A DNA stretch of 34,458 bases, from positions 1 through 34,458 of the forward strand of contig DAIRSE010000023.1 of NCBI GenBank assembly GCA_036804525.1, written 5' to 3'. Position numbers and translations under genes: made by a program. The stretch is from JBFLVT01 sp036804525. GTDB lineage: Bacteria; Bacillota; Desulfotomaculia; Desulfotomaculales; JASEER01. The notes under the pieces are model-generated. The model did no database searches. It had not been told where the DNA came from and worked only from the letters and a program-made list of their open reading frames with translations. The stretch's first letter is position 1. The number at the start of each line of letters is the position of its first letter. This document shows positions 21,796 through 30,479 of this stretch, piece by piece.

Positions 21796-22965
21796 GTGCG
21801 TAAACTAAGGAACACTAAACGCCTGGCGGCCATCCTGGCGGCCATGCTGCTGGTATTTGCGGGAGTCTACTGGGTTGCGGCCAACGTCATCATCCCTTAC
21901 CTTTTTCCTGATTGGGCAATGCACGACGGCGACGACGGAAGCGACGTCGTTAAGGGCCGGATGAACCTGCTCGTCCTGGGAGTTGACAGCCGGGAAGGGG
22001 AGAAAATGGCCCGCAGCGACACCATTCTTTTCGTCAGCGCCGACCCCGAGAAGCAGCGCGTGGCCTTGCTGTCCATCCCGCGCGATACAAGAGTGGACAT
22101 ACCCGGTCACGGCACCGATAAGATCAACGCCGCCACGGCTCTCGGCGGACCCGAACTGGCCGAGCGCACGGTTACGGAGCTGATCGGCCAGCCCATTGAC
22201 TATTACATGGTCACCGACTTTCAGGGCTTCGAAAGGATCGTTGACATCCTGGGCGGCGTGACCATCGACGTCGAGCAGGACATGCGCCACCGCGAAAGCG
22301 ACGGGTACTCCATCAACCTGCAAAAGGGCGTGCAGCGCCTCGACGGAAAGAAGGCCTTGATGTACGTCCGTTACAGGGATTACCCGATGGGCGACATCAC
22401 CCGTACCGAAAAACAGCAGAAGTTCCTTAAGGCGCTGGCCCAGGAAATGATGCAGACGAAAACGATTGCCAAGCTGCCCAAGCTGGTGCCCGAGCTCCGC
22501 AAATGCATCCAGACGAATATGAGCGTTCGCGAAATGGCCCGCTGGGCGGGAGTGGCCCGCCAGATGGAAGGGCTGGAAATGGTCTCGGCCACCCTTCCGG
22601 GGTACCCTGCCAACATCAAGGGCGGCAGTTACTGGTACGTCGATCCCGCGCTGGCCAAGGATGTGGCGGCCCGGCTTATCAATGGAGAGCAGTTGGCCGA
22701 CATCAACCCCCCGCCGCCGCCCAGCACTGTTGCGCCGCCGGCACCAAAGGAGCCGGTCAAGGACCCCGAGCCCCCGGCACCTGAGCAGCATCCCGGCAAT
22801 GAACCTGCGCCTTTAGCCGATCAGGTCCCGGTGGTTATCGTGCCCGACAACGGCAGTCAGTCCCAGGAACCTCCGCCGTCCGGCGGTTCCGCCGGCGGGG
22901 ACGGACAGACGGGCAACGGCGGCGGTGTCCCTGACTGGGGTACGCTGCCCCCCGTCGGCAATTAG
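21796..22965 (+). CDS. LytR-CpsA-Psr (LCP) family wall-polymer ligase
   Basis: A 389-aa membrane-anchored enzyme. TM at about 9-33; LCP domain about 55-210 with the phosphate- and metal-binding set D64/R66 (LGVDSRE), D75 (ARSDTIL), R96-D97 (SIPRDTRV), K109 (TDKIN), R192/R194 (YVRYRD) and R203/Q207. LCP proteins move undecaprenyl-linked glycopolymers onto peptidoglycan MurNAc. The C-terminal tail (about 305-389) is Pro/Gly-rich and disordered, and probably spans the wall. GTG start at 21796 with only a weak GGAAG upstream. The likely substrate is the TagO/TagA/CsaB product. Confidence 0.92.
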   Translation: MRKLRNTKRLAAILAAMLLVFAGVYWVAANVIIPYLFPDWAMHDGDDGSDVVKGRMNLLVLGVDSREGEKMARSDTILFVSADPEKQRVALLSIPRDTRVDIPGHGTDKINAATALGGPELAERTVTELIGQPIDYYMVTDFQGFERIVDILGGVTIDVEQDMRHRESDGYSINLQKGVQRLDGKKALMYVRYRDYPMGDITRTEKQQKFLKALAQEMMQTKTIAKLPKLVPELRKCIQTNMSVREMARWAGVARQMEGLEMVSATLPGYPANIKGGSYWYVDPALAKDVAARLINGEQLADINPPPPPSTVAPPAPKEPVKDPEPPAPEQHPGNEPAPLADQVPVVIVPDNGSQSQEPPPSGGSAGGDGQTGNGGGVPDWGTLPPVGN

Positions 22966-22980
22966 GAGGAATAAACCGAA

Positions 22981-24957
22981 ATGCAAATGCGCCTGTTTTA
23001 CGCACTTGCCACAGCAGTGATCCTGGCGGCTGTCGCGGCCGGCTGCTGGCTGGCCTGGGACAGGATCAAGATCGAACGGGGCTTTAACCGGGTTGAGGTC
23101 GCCGTGTTCTATGACGAGGCGGCCTTCATCGCTGCGGCCGAAGGCAAGCCTTTTGGCGAGGTGCTGGGGGAGCTCGCGGATGCCGGTGTCACCACCGTCT
23201 TTTTCAAGGAACCGTCTCTTGAGGAGGGGCGTGTGGGGGGTCTTTTCGAAGTCTGCCGGGGCAGCGAACTCATCCGTTATCCTTCCATCGGCCCGGCCGT
23301 CAAGCAGGTGCCTCCCGGCAGTACCTGCCTGGTGATCTGGAACAGGGACACGTTCAGTCAGATGCAGGAACTCATGCGCACGAGGCTACCGGGAACCGTG
23401 TTTATCGAGGATACCGGCGGGCCCTACCTCGCTGTCCTGCCGGTCCCGTTTGTCCAGGTCAAGGACATGGGCACCGGTTTCCCCCGTGAGCAGCTCCGGG
23501 AGGTTGCCGACGCGGGGTTGAGGACGGTAGTTCAAGTCAGATCGTGGAGAAGCGCCACCCCTGAAAGCATCGCCGCTCTGGGGGAATACCTTAAGACCAT
23601 ACCCGGGCTTTCGGCAGTTGCCTTCAACGACCTTGCCGTCCCGGGATTCCCGGCGCATATCGAGGAACTGGCCGGAGCCGTCGAGGGGCTCGGCGTTCCG
23701 GTCGCCGACATCGAGTTCTACCCCCAGGTGGGGCTGAAGAATCTCGGCGGCCGCCTCACCCAGCGTACCGTCCTGACGCATACCATCGCCGTCGAGGAAA
23801 TGGCCAAGTACGACGTCAAGCGGGCCGCCGACCGCTACGTTCTGGCGGCTACCGAACGCAACGTCAGGCTCCTGGTTGTGCGCCTCTTCTTCGACCCGGC
23901 TGCCTCCGGGACCGGGGTGCTGGCGGAAAATACGGCTTTCCTTTCCGGTATCGCCGCCCGGCTCAAGGCCGAGGGCCTGACCCTGGGGGCCGCCTCCCGG
24001 ATGCCCGGCTGGAACTACCCGCTGTGGCTGACTTTCGTGGTCGGCCTGGGCGTCGTCGCCGGCGGGGTGTTGCTCCTGGACCGCCTCGGTTTCCGGCGCA
24101 TGGGACTGGTCCTGGGAGCGGTCGCCGCGATGGGGTGGTTGGCGATGAGCTACAAAGGCGTGCCGGCCGGCGCCAAGGTGATGGCCCTGGGTGCGGTAAC
24201 CATTTTTCCGACTCTAAGTGTAATCACCTTTGTCCGGCAGGGGGGTGCGTCTCCCTGGCAGGGCCTGCTCCGCTTAGCAGCGGCCACGGGGCTCTCACTG
24301 GTAGGGGCTGTACTGCTGGTAGGCACCCTGGCGGGAACGCGCTACATGCTGAAGCTTGACGCCTTTTCGGGCGTCAAACTGGCCCACCTGCTGCCGCTTG
24401 CGCTTATCGCTTTCTATTTTGCCTTTCTGCTGCCTTCCGGCCGGCGGCTTGCAGACCTTAAGAAACAAGTCGAGTCGATGCTCAACCAGCCGATCCTGGT
24501 GAAGTTTGCGGTTGCCTGCGCGGTCCTGGCCGCTTTCGGCCTCGTTTACCTTCTGAGAACGGGGAACGACGCCGGAACGTTGGTCCTGCCGCTGGAGCTG
24601 AAAGTAAGGGCTTTTCTCGACCAGACCCTGGCGGTAAGGCCCCGGACAAAAGAATTCCTCATCGGCCACCCGCTTCTGCTGCTGCTGTTTTACACCGGTT
24701 ATCGCAACGCACGTTACCTGGTCCTGGTATTACTCGCCGCTATCGGGCAGATCTCGGCCGTAATGACCTTTGCCCACCTGCATACGCCCCTGGAGATTTC
24801 CCTGATCCGGGTGTTCAACGGGCTCTGGCTGGGCGCCTTAATCGGCCTTGTCTTGATTGCCGCCTGGTGTTTGTTTGAAAGGATAACGGCTTCTGCCCGA
24901 CGTCCCGCAGTGGAGCCGCCGGGCTGGAAGGTGGTCAAGAAGGCCGGCGGCAAATAA
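22981..24957 (+). CDS. DUF5693 family polytopic membrane protein
   Basis: A 658-aa protein. One N-terminal TM (about 5-26) leads into a large extracytoplasmic domain (about 27-340) with alpha/beta pattern (ADAGVTTVFFKEPSLEEG, LSAVAFNDLAVPGFP) that looks like a TIM-barrel-type fold. Then come about nine TM segments (about 343-640) and a basic tail. DUF5693 proteins commonly sit beside csaB and tagA in Firmicutes, and their biochemical role is not established. The TM-rich half would suit a polymer exporter or a transferase using a lipid carrier; that is inference. AGGAGG is 12 nt before the ATG; a second ATG at 22987 is possible. Gap to the LCP gene is 15 nt. Confidence 0.85.
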   Translation: MQMRLFYALATAVILAAVAAGCWLAWDRIKIERGFNRVEVAVFYDEAAFIAAAEGKPFGEVLGELADAGVTTVFFKEPSLEEGRVGGLFEVCRGSELIRYPSIGPAVKQVPPGSTCLVIWNRDTFSQMQELMRTRLPGTVFIEDTGGPYLAVLPVPFVQVKDMGTGFPREQLREVADAGLRTVVQVRSWRSATPESIAALGEYLKTIPGLSAVAFNDLAVPGFPAHIEELAGAVEGLGVPVADIEFYPQVGLKNLGGRLTQRTVLTHTIAVEEMAKYDVKRAADRYVLAATERNVRLLVVRLFFDPAASGTGVLAENTAFLSGIAARLKAEGLTLGAASRMPGWNYPLWLTFVVGLGVVAGGVLLLDRLGFRRMGLVLGAVAAMGWLAMSYKGVPAGAKVMALGAVTIFPTLSVITFVRQGGASPWQGLLRLAAATGLSLVGAVLLVGTLAGTRYMLKLDAFSGVKLAHLLPLALIAFYFAFLLPSGRRLADLKKQVESMLNQPILVKFAVACAVLAAFGLVYLLRTGNDAGTLVLPLELKVRAFLDQTLAVRPRTKEFLIGHPLLLLLFYTGYRNARYLVLVLLAAIGQISAVMTFAHLHTPLEISLIRVFNGLWLGALIGLVLIAAWCLFERITASARRPAVEPPGWKVVKKAGGK

Positions 24958-25008
24958 AGGCAAATAATAATAATGCCAGCGGCAACCGTTAGTCTTGGAG
25001 GGATAAGT

Positions 25009-25443
25009 ATGCTTGATATACGGGCCATCCAGGCCGTCATTCCTCACCGTTCCCCCTTTTTGCTCGTCGACCGTATTATCGATATCGAGGACGGCAAAAG
25101 GGCGGTAGGCATAAAGAACGTTACCGTTAACGAGCCGTTCTTCCAGGGCCATTTCCCCGGCTATCCGGTGATGCCGGGCGTCCTGATCATCGAGGCCCTG
25201 GCCCAGGTTGCCGCCGTCTGCGTGCTGCGGCTGCCCGACTACCGCGACAAGCTGCCCCTGTTTGCCGGGATTGACCAGGCCAGGTTCCGGCGCCAGGTTG
25301 TTCCGGGAGACGAGCTTCGCCTGGAAGTAGAGATTTTAAAGCTGCGGGGTAAAATCGGCAAGTGCCGGGGCAAGGCCTTTGTAGGTGAAGAAATGGCGGC
25401 AGAGGCTGAATTACTGTTTGCCGCCGCCTCAGCGGGCGTCTAG
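25009..25443 (+). CDS. fabZ: 3-hydroxyacyl-ACP dehydratase FabZ
   Basis: A 144-aa hot-dog-fold enzyme removing water from 3-hydroxyacyl-ACP in fatty-acid elongation. The IPHRSPFLLVDRI start block and the active-site motif GHFPGYPVMPGVLIIEALAQ with H48 and E62 are intact. Start at 25009 with GGAGGG 8 nt upstream; an in-frame ATG at 24973 has no site. It is found here alone, away from the fab cluster, 51 nt after the DUF5693 gene and before tagO. Confidence 0.95.
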   Translation: MLDIRAIQAVIPHRSPFLLVDRIIDIEDGKRAVGIKNVTVNEPFFQGHFPGYPVMPGVLIIEALAQVAAVCVLRLPDYRDKLPLFAGIDQARFRRQVVPGDELRLEVEILKLRGKIGKCRGKAFVGEEMAAEAELLFAAASAGV

Positions 25444-25510
25444 GTGTGAATATCTGCCCCATAATCGATGATTCGTCCCTTTTAAGCCTTCATGCGCGTA
25501 CCTGCGACGA

Positions 25511-25539
25511 TTGTCAATTTCTCGGTATTCCGGTAAACT
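25511..25539 (+). promoter_or_regulatory. Likely promoter of tagO
   Basis: TTGTCA (25511-25516), a 17-nt spacer and TAAACT (25534-25539). It lies about 93 nt before the GTG start of tagO, giving an mRNA leader of about 85 nt. Confidence 0.45.
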
Positions 25540-25561
25540 GTGTGCAGATTGTTCTGCTTGT

Positions 25562-25593
25562 CCCGGACACTCAAACCATGGCTTGAGTGCGGG
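25562..25593 (+). promoter_or_regulatory. Hairpin in the tagO leader
   Basis: CCCG-ga-CACTCAA (25562-25574) pairs with TTGAGTG-CGGG (25583-25593): 11 bp with a 2-nt bulge and an ACCATGGC loop. It is followed at about 25600 by TTTTTCAACGGTCT, one base different from the right end of the 120-bp element at 16762-16775. No T-run terminator follows the stem directly. Confidence 0.4.
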
Positions 25594-25631
25594 GATGTTC
25601 GTTTTTCAACGGTCTACAAGGAGGGGAGTTA

Positions 25632-26687
25632 GTGGACGGTCTCCTGGTCCCTCTACTAATAGCCGGGACCTTAAGTCTGGCGTGCACGCCGCTGGTGATA
25701 CGTTTGGCCAGGCGTGTGGGCGCTATTGACCTGCCCGACCAGCGCAAAATGCACTCAAGCCCGATGCCCCGCCTTGGCGGCCTGGCTGTTTATTTAGCTT
25801 TTGTTTTCGTGATCCTTGTCACTCAGCAGTTGACCGGCGAAGTGCTGGGCTTGCTTGTGGGCTCCACCCTGATCGTAGCCCTTGGCATCCTTGACGACAC
25901 CCGGGGCGTAACACCCAAGGTTAAACTGTTGGGGCAGATCGTGGTTGCTCTCAGTGTGATCCCCTTCGGGCTTCAGGTGGAATTTGTTACAAACCCGGTA
26001 CACAGCGGCGTGATAGCCCTCGGGTGGTGGGGAATCCCGTTAACGGTCTTTTGGCTGGTGGCGGTGACCAATGCCGTGAACCTTATTGACGGGCTTGACG
26101 GCCTGGCTGCCGGCATTGCGGCTATCGCCGCGCTCACCATGTCGATCATCTCCTGGACCCAGGGCCAGACGGCGGCAATGGTGATCAGTCTCATCCTGCT
26201 CGCCTCCGTCCTGGGCTTTCTGCCCTACAACTTCCACCCCGCGCGCATTTTCCTGGGTGATACGGGGTCGATGTTCCTTGGTTTTACCTTGGCGGCAACG
26301 GCGATCATCGGCCTTACCAAGAGCGCCACGGCTGTTTCAGTTTTGATTCCGATCGTTATCCTGGGTATTCCCCTGTTTGACACCGCCTTTGCCGTCTTTC
26401 GCCGGTACCGCAACCGCCAGCCCATTTTCTACCCCGACAAACAGCACCTGCATCACCGCTTGCTTGAGGCGGGACTGTCGCACCGGTGGGCCGTGCTCAC
26501 CGTCTACGGGGTTAACCTTGTCCTTGGCGCCAGCGCCGTCCTGCTGACCCTGCTCAGTACCGATCAGGGCATGCTGTTGCTTCTGGTGGTGGCCACCCTG
26601 CTGATCGGCCTCGCCAACAAGGCCGGCATCCTGGGCGAGGGTTGGGCCCGCAGGACAAAACCCGTACAAAAGCAAACCGAACTGTAG
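25632..26687 (+). CDS. tagO: Undecaprenyl-phosphate GlcNAc-1-phosphate transferase (TagO/WecA type)
   Basis: A 351-aa, about 11-TM GT4-family enzyme that starts wall-polymer synthesis by making GlcNAc-PP-undecaprenol. Motifs: PDQRKMHSSPMPRLGG (35-50), D88-D89 in GILDDTRG, NAVNLIDGLDGLAAG (147-161), FLGDTGSMFLG (207-217) and the HLHHR loop (272-276). The histidine motif separates it from MraY. GTG start at 25632 with AAGGAGGGG 6 nt upstream; an in-frame start at 25587 is rejected because it lies within the leader hairpin. A terminator follows 28 nt after the stop, so tagO is the end of its transcript. Confidence 0.93.
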   Translation: MDGLLVPLLIAGTLSLACTPLVIRLARRVGAIDLPDQRKMHSSPMPRLGGLAVYLAFVFVILVTQQLTGEVLGLLVGSTLIVALGILDDTRGVTPKVKLLGQIVVALSVIPFGLQVEFVTNPVHSGVIALGWWGIPLTVFWLVAVTNAVNLIDGLDGLAAGIAAIAALTMSIISWTQGQTAAMVISLILLASVLGFLPYNFHPARIFLGDTGSMFLGFTLAATAIIGLTKSATAVSVLIPIVILGIPLFDTAFAVFRRYRNRQPIFYPDKQHLHHRLLEAGLSHRWAVLTVYGVNLVLGASAVLLTLLSTDQGMLLLLVVATLLIGLANKAGILGEGWARRTKPVQKQTEL

Positions 26688-26714
26688 GCGGAGAACAAAA
26701 GCAAACCTCGTGTG

Positions 26715-26735
26715 ACGCTCGCCAGAGCGTTTTTT
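26715..26735 (+). terminator. Intrinsic terminator between tagO and galU
   Basis: ACGCTC-GCCA-GAGCGT (26715-26730) followed at once by a T-run to 26735. It separates the tagO transcript from galU. Confidence 0.85.
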
Positions 26736-26773
26736 ATATGTCAGCCCGGCATTGTGTACGGGAGGTGCCTTAA

Positions 26774-27649
26774 ATGAAGGTCAGGAAAGCCGTGATTCCG
26801 GCTGCGGGCCTGGGGGTCCGTTTCCTTCCGGCTACGAAGGCGCAGCCGAAAGAAATGATCCCGCTCATCGATAAACCTACCATCCAGTACATTATCGAGG
26901 AGGCTGTGGCCTCGGGGATTACGGATATCCTCATTATCACGGGCCGCGGCAAAAGGGCCATCGAGGACCATTTTGACCATGCCCCGGAACTGGAGCATTT
27001 TCTCGAAGAAAAGGGCAAGGTCGAAGCCCTGGAAACGGTCAGGGCGATCAGTTCGCTGGCCAACATCTATTACGTCAGGCAGAAGGAGCCCCGGGGGCTT
27101 GGGCACGCCGTGGCCTGTGCGGAAGCCTTTGTCGGCGGCGAACCCTTCGCCGTCCTGTTGGGGGACGACGTGGTTGTCAGCGAGGTGCCTTGCCTCAAGC
27201 AGATGCTCGACCTTTATGAAGATGTTCGGGGAAGCGTTATCGCCGTCGAAGAGGTCCCCGAAGCCGACGTCAGCAAGTACGGGGTTATTAAGGGCAGGAC
27301 CCTGCGGCCCGGGGTGTATGCAATCGAGGACCTGGTGGAAAAGCCGCCGGTCGAAGAAGCTCCTTCCCGGCTGGCCGTGATAGGCAGGTATATCCTGCCG
27401 CCCCGCATTTTCAGCCTCCTGGCCCTTACCGAGCCGGGGGCGGGCGGAGAGATCCAACTTACCGACGCCCTGCGCAAGCTTGTCCGGGAACAGGCGCTGT
27501 ACGGTTACGCTTTCTCCGGCCGGCGCTACGACGTGGGGTCAAACCTCGGCTATCTTAAGGCCACCGTGGAGATGGCCCTCAGCCGTCCGGACCTGCAAGA
27601 GCCGTTCCTTGAATATTTACAGTCAATTGTTTGCGGGGGCGGGCGCTAG
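26774..27649 (+). CDS. galU: UTP-glucose-1-phosphate uridylyltransferase
   Basis: A 291-aa nucleotidyltransferase of the GalU/GtaB family, making UDP-glucose from UTP and glucose-1-phosphate. The nucleotide-binding loop AAGLGVRFLPATKAQPKEM (10-28) with the conserved Lys is followed by IDKPTIQYIIEEA, VLLGDDVV (UTP/metal Asp), KYGVIKG and the closing DVGSNLGYLKATVEMAL. Full length. GGGAGG precedes the ATG. The stop TAG overlaps the epimerase GTG by one base, so UDP-glucose synthesis and epimerisation are translationally coupled. Confidence 0.95.
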   Translation: MKVRKAVIPAAGLGVRFLPATKAQPKEMIPLIDKPTIQYIIEEAVASGITDILIITGRGKRAIEDHFDHAPELEHFLEEKGKVEALETVRAISSLANIYYVRQKEPRGLGHAVACAEAFVGGEPFAVLLGDDVVVSEVPCLKQMLDLYEDVRGSVIAVEEVPEADVSKYGVIKGRTLRPGVYAIEDLVEKPPVEEAPSRLAVIGRYILPPRIFSLLALTEPGAGGEIQLTDALRKLVREQALYGYAFSGRRYDVGSNLGYLKATVEMALSRPDLQEPFLEYLQSIVCGGGR

Positions 27650-28560
27650 TGCGGGCGCTTGTGACCGGCGGGGCCGGTTTCATCGGCTCGCACATCGTTG
27701 ACGCCCTGGTGGCTGCGGGGGCCGACGTCATGGTCATTGACGACCTTTCGCGCGGCCGGCCCGATGTGGTTAACCCTAAGGCCCGGCTGGTGCCCCTCGA
27801 CATAGCCGCCGGTGACGTCCGGCGGGAACTCAAAGCTTTCCGCCCGGAAGTCGTGTTTCACCAGGCCGCCCAGGCCAGCGTGCCTGTTTCCCTGCAGCGC
27901 CCGGTGCACGATGCCCGGGTGAACATTATCGGGACGATCCGCCTGTTGGAAATGTGCCTGGCGGCCGGCGTCCGCAAAGTGATTTACGCTTCGTCGGCCG
28001 CCGTTTACGGTACACCCTGCTACCTGCCTATCGACGAGAACCATCCCGTTTACCCCCTGTCGCCTTACGGCATTTCTAAGTTCGCCGCCGAGATGTATCT
28101 GTCCGTTTTCCGGCGCCAATGGGGCCTGGACTTCACCGTTTTGCGCTATGCCAACGTTTACGGACCCCGCCAGGATGCCCTGGGAGAGGGGGGCGTGGTG
28201 GCCGTCTTCGCCGACCGGATCCGCCGCTGTGAGCAACTGACCGTTTTCGGCGACGGGGAGCAAACGCGCGACTTCATCCACGTGCACGACGTCGCCAGGG
28301 CCAACCTGGCCGCTGTCTCTTCCGCCGGGGGCCGGGTACTCAACATCAGCACGGGTCAGGCCACCAGCGTCAACAAGCTGGTGGCCTTGTTCAAACGTCT
28401 GACGCGCCGCGCTCTAAGCGTAACATTTGCGGCCGAGCGCCCGGGCGATATCCGCCACAGTTACCTGGACAACAGCAAAGCCCGCTCCGAGCTGGACTGG
28501 ACCCCCCAGTATGATCTCGAAACGGGCCTAAAACAGACATTGCGCGCTATCGGCCTCTGA
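27649..28560 (+). CDS. NAD-dependent epimerase, UDP-glucose 4-epimerase-like
   Basis: A 303-aa extended short-chain dehydrogenase. The Rossmann loop TGGAGFIGSH (6-15) and D31-D32 at the end of beta-2 favour NAD. The catalytic set is S115/S116 (YASSAAVYG) with Y140-x3-K144 (YGISK). C-terminal substrate elements include RDFIHVHDVARAN. Most similar in layout to GalE-type UDP-hexose 4-epimerases, and the galU coupling suggests UDP-glucose or UDP-galactose as substrate; other sugar nucleotides cannot be excluded. GTG start overlaps the galU stop. A start 6 codons upstream (TTG 27631) lies inside galU. Confidence 0.88.
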   Translation: MRALVTGGAGFIGSHIVDALVAAGADVMVIDDLSRGRPDVVNPKARLVPLDIAAGDVRRELKAFRPEVVFHQAAQASVPVSLQRPVHDARVNIIGTIRLLEMCLAAGVRKVIYASSAAVYGTPCYLPIDENHPVYPLSPYGISKFAAEMYLSVFRRQWGLDFTVLRYANVYGPRQDALGEGGVVAVFADRIRRCEQLTVFGDGEQTRDFIHVHDVARANLAAVSSAGGRVLNISTGQATSVNKLVALFKRLTRRALSVTFAAERPGDIRHSYLDNSKARSELDWTPQYDLETGLKQTLRAIGL

Positions 28561-28609
28561 ACCGGCGATAAGCATCGGGATTAATTTCCTAACATTTAAT
28601 GCCTAATAC

Positions 28610-28756
28610 CTAATGCGACTTGATCGTCTCAGGATGCTTTTGGGCGCGTTCGGCGCCGGTCTGAACACGTGCTTGCCTTTCCTGCTTAAGCGTTTTGAGA
28701 TATTCTTCAAGCATCTTCTTGCGTTTGTTCAGCCGATGCAGGGCTTCGGATTTCAT
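28610..28756 (-). CDS. Small highly charged helical protein, 48 aa
   Basis: A short minus-strand gene convergent with the epimerase gene. It starts at ATG 28756 with AAAGGAGTT in good position (spacing about 6 nt) and ends at TAG 28612-28610. The protein (MKSEALHRLNKRKKMLEEY..., ending ETIKSH) is rich in Lys, Arg, Glu and Gln, has no cysteine, and would be almost entirely a single amphipathic helix. I do not recognise a family. Strong ribosome site, uninterrupted frame and a coding-like composition support it. It occupies most of the otherwise empty 328-nt stretch between the epimerase and the mutase. Confidence 0.62.
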   Translation of the reverse strand: MKSEALHRLNKRKKMLEEYLKTLKQERQARVQTGAERAQKHPETIKSH

Positions 28757-28888
28757 GTTTTAACTCCTTTCGAAGACGTTGCCTGAAGCGTTTTAAACCA
28801 TTTATTGCCAAATAGCGCGCCGCCCAAACGCATAAGCCTTCCCATTCGGGGTAAAAATTAGAAAAGTCTCTGTGAGGAGGGTTTTTGA

Positions 28889-30328
28889 TTGGCCAAAATA
28901 TCGTTTGGCACTGACGGCTGGCGGAGCATAATCGCCGAGGACTTTACCTTTGCGAACGTGCGTATCGTGGCGGCAGCCATCGCCGACTATCTACAGGATC
29001 AGGGGCTAAGCCCGCGGGGCATCGTTATCGGGTACGACAACCGGTTTCTTTCCGAGCACTTTGCGGCGGCTGCGGCCGGAGTTTTCCTGGCCCGGGGGAT
29101 CCCGGCGCTGCTGGGAATCAGGTCGATGCCCACCCCCGTTACGGCTTTTGCTGTTATCCATTACCGCGCGGCAGGCGCCGTCATGCTGACGGCGAGCCAT
29201 AACCCGCCGGAGTACAACGGCATCAAGTTTATTCCGGAGTACGGAGGCCCGGCCCTGCCCGAAGTCACCCGGCAAATTGAAGCCAATATTCGCCGTTACG
29301 AGCAAGGGGATGCCGTGCCGCCGAACGAGCCCTGGCGCCTGGATGAGTTGAGGCAGACAGAGGGTTACCAGCGCCTCTTGCGGTTTATCGACCCCCGGGA
29401 CGATTACATCAGTCACGTTATGACCCTGATCGACGGGGAAGCGATACGCGAGGCCCGGCTTAGGGTCGCGGTGGATCCGCTGTACGGTGCGGGCTGCGGT
29501 TACATGGACACAATCCTCCGCCGGCTGGACGTGGCTGTGGAGACCTTGCACGACTGCCGTGACACCTTGTTCGGTGGCAGGCTGCCCGACCCCAGCGAGG
29601 AGAAGCTGGGATTTTTGCGTGAACGCGTGCTTGCCGGCCGATTCGATATCGGCCTCGGCCTTGACGGGGATGCCGACCGCCTTGGAGTTATCGACGCCGA
29701 CGGGAGCTATGTTTCACCCAATGAGCTACTGACGCTGGTCTACTACCACCTGTTGACGGTACGCAACATGGCCGGTCCCGCGGCGCGGACGGTGGCCACC
29801 ACCCATATGCTGGACCGGATCGCGCGGGCGTACGGTTACCAGATAAGGGAGACGCCGGTCGGTTTCAAGTATATCGGTCAGTGCTTGATGGACGGGTGCG
29901 TTATGGGCGGCGAGGAGAGCGGGGGTATGTCCATAAGAGGTCACGTTCCGGAAAAAGACGGGATCATGGCCGGCCTCCTGGCCGCGGAGATCGTCGCGGT
30001 GCACGGGAAAAGCCTCCGCCGGCTGCTGGCGGAAGTGGCCGGGCGTTTCGGCCCGGCGTACAGCGGGCGCATCGACATCCACACCACGCCGTCAAAAAAG
30101 GCCGAGGTTCTGGAGAGACTCAGGGGTGAGCCTCCCCGGCGGCTAGGGGGCAAGGCTGTCATTGATTGCCGGACGGTAGACGGCGTCAAGCTGTTGTTTG
30201 ACGACGGAGCCTGGGTTCTGATCCGGCCCTCGGGAACCGAACCGGTTTTCCGCATTTACGCCGAAGCCGGCTCTCCGGAGGAGCTTGCGCGTATCCAGCA
30301 GGCGATGAGGGAATTTGCGGGGCTTTAA
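28889..30328 (+). CDS. Phosphoglucomutase/phosphomannomutase family protein
   Basis: A 479-aa alpha-D-phosphohexomutase with all four signature loops: FGTDGWR (6-12), the phosphoserine loop TASHNPPEYNGIK with S103, the metal loop DGDADR (D259, D261, D263), the sugar-binding GGEESGG (340-346) and the phosphate-binding RPSGTEP near the C-terminus. It interconverts hexose 6- and 1-phosphates, and would supply glucose-1-phosphate for GalU or mannose-1-phosphate; the sugar preference is not certain. TTG start with GAGGAGGG 7 nt upstream. It follows the galU/epimerase pair by 328 nt, with the small antisense gene between. Confidence 0.92.
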   Translation: MAKISFGTDGWRSIIAEDFTFANVRIVAAAIADYLQDQGLSPRGIVIGYDNRFLSEHFAAAAAGVFLARGIPALLGIRSMPTPVTAFAVIHYRAAGAVMLTASHNPPEYNGIKFIPEYGGPALPEVTRQIEANIRRYEQGDAVPPNEPWRLDELRQTEGYQRLLRFIDPRDDYISHVMTLIDGEAIREARLRVAVDPLYGAGCGYMDTILRRLDVAVETLHDCRDTLFGGRLPDPSEEKLGFLRERVLAGRFDIGLGLDGDADRLGVIDADGSYVSPNELLTLVYYHLLTVRNMAGPAARTVATTHMLDRIARAYGYQIRETPVGFKYIGQCLMDGCVMGGEESGGMSIRGHVPEKDGIMAGLLAAEIVAVHGKSLRRLLAEVAGRFGPAYSGRIDIHTTPSKKAEVLERLRGEPPRRLGGKAVIDCRTVDGVKLLFDDGAWVLIRPSGTEPVFRIYAEAGSPEELARIQQAMREFAGL

Positions 30329-30356
30329 CGGGCGCCGGGCACACAGGACACGGTTC

Positions 30357-30415
30357 ACCGCCAAGACGGAGATTAAAAATAACCGCCAAGTACGCTAAGA
30401 ACGCTAAGGGACGGA
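30357..30415 (+). repeat. CCAAG-rich repeat, second cluster
   Basis: ACCGCCAAGACGG, then ACCGCCAAG, TACGCTAAG and AACGCTAAG at intervals of 9-10 nt. Same type as 1145-1230. Lies between the mutase and murJ. Confidence 0.45.
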
Positions 30416-30479
30416 GAATTGGCGGTTATATTGGTAATACTGCAACTAACGGGAAAGAAACGACGGGATGTGAAACCGG

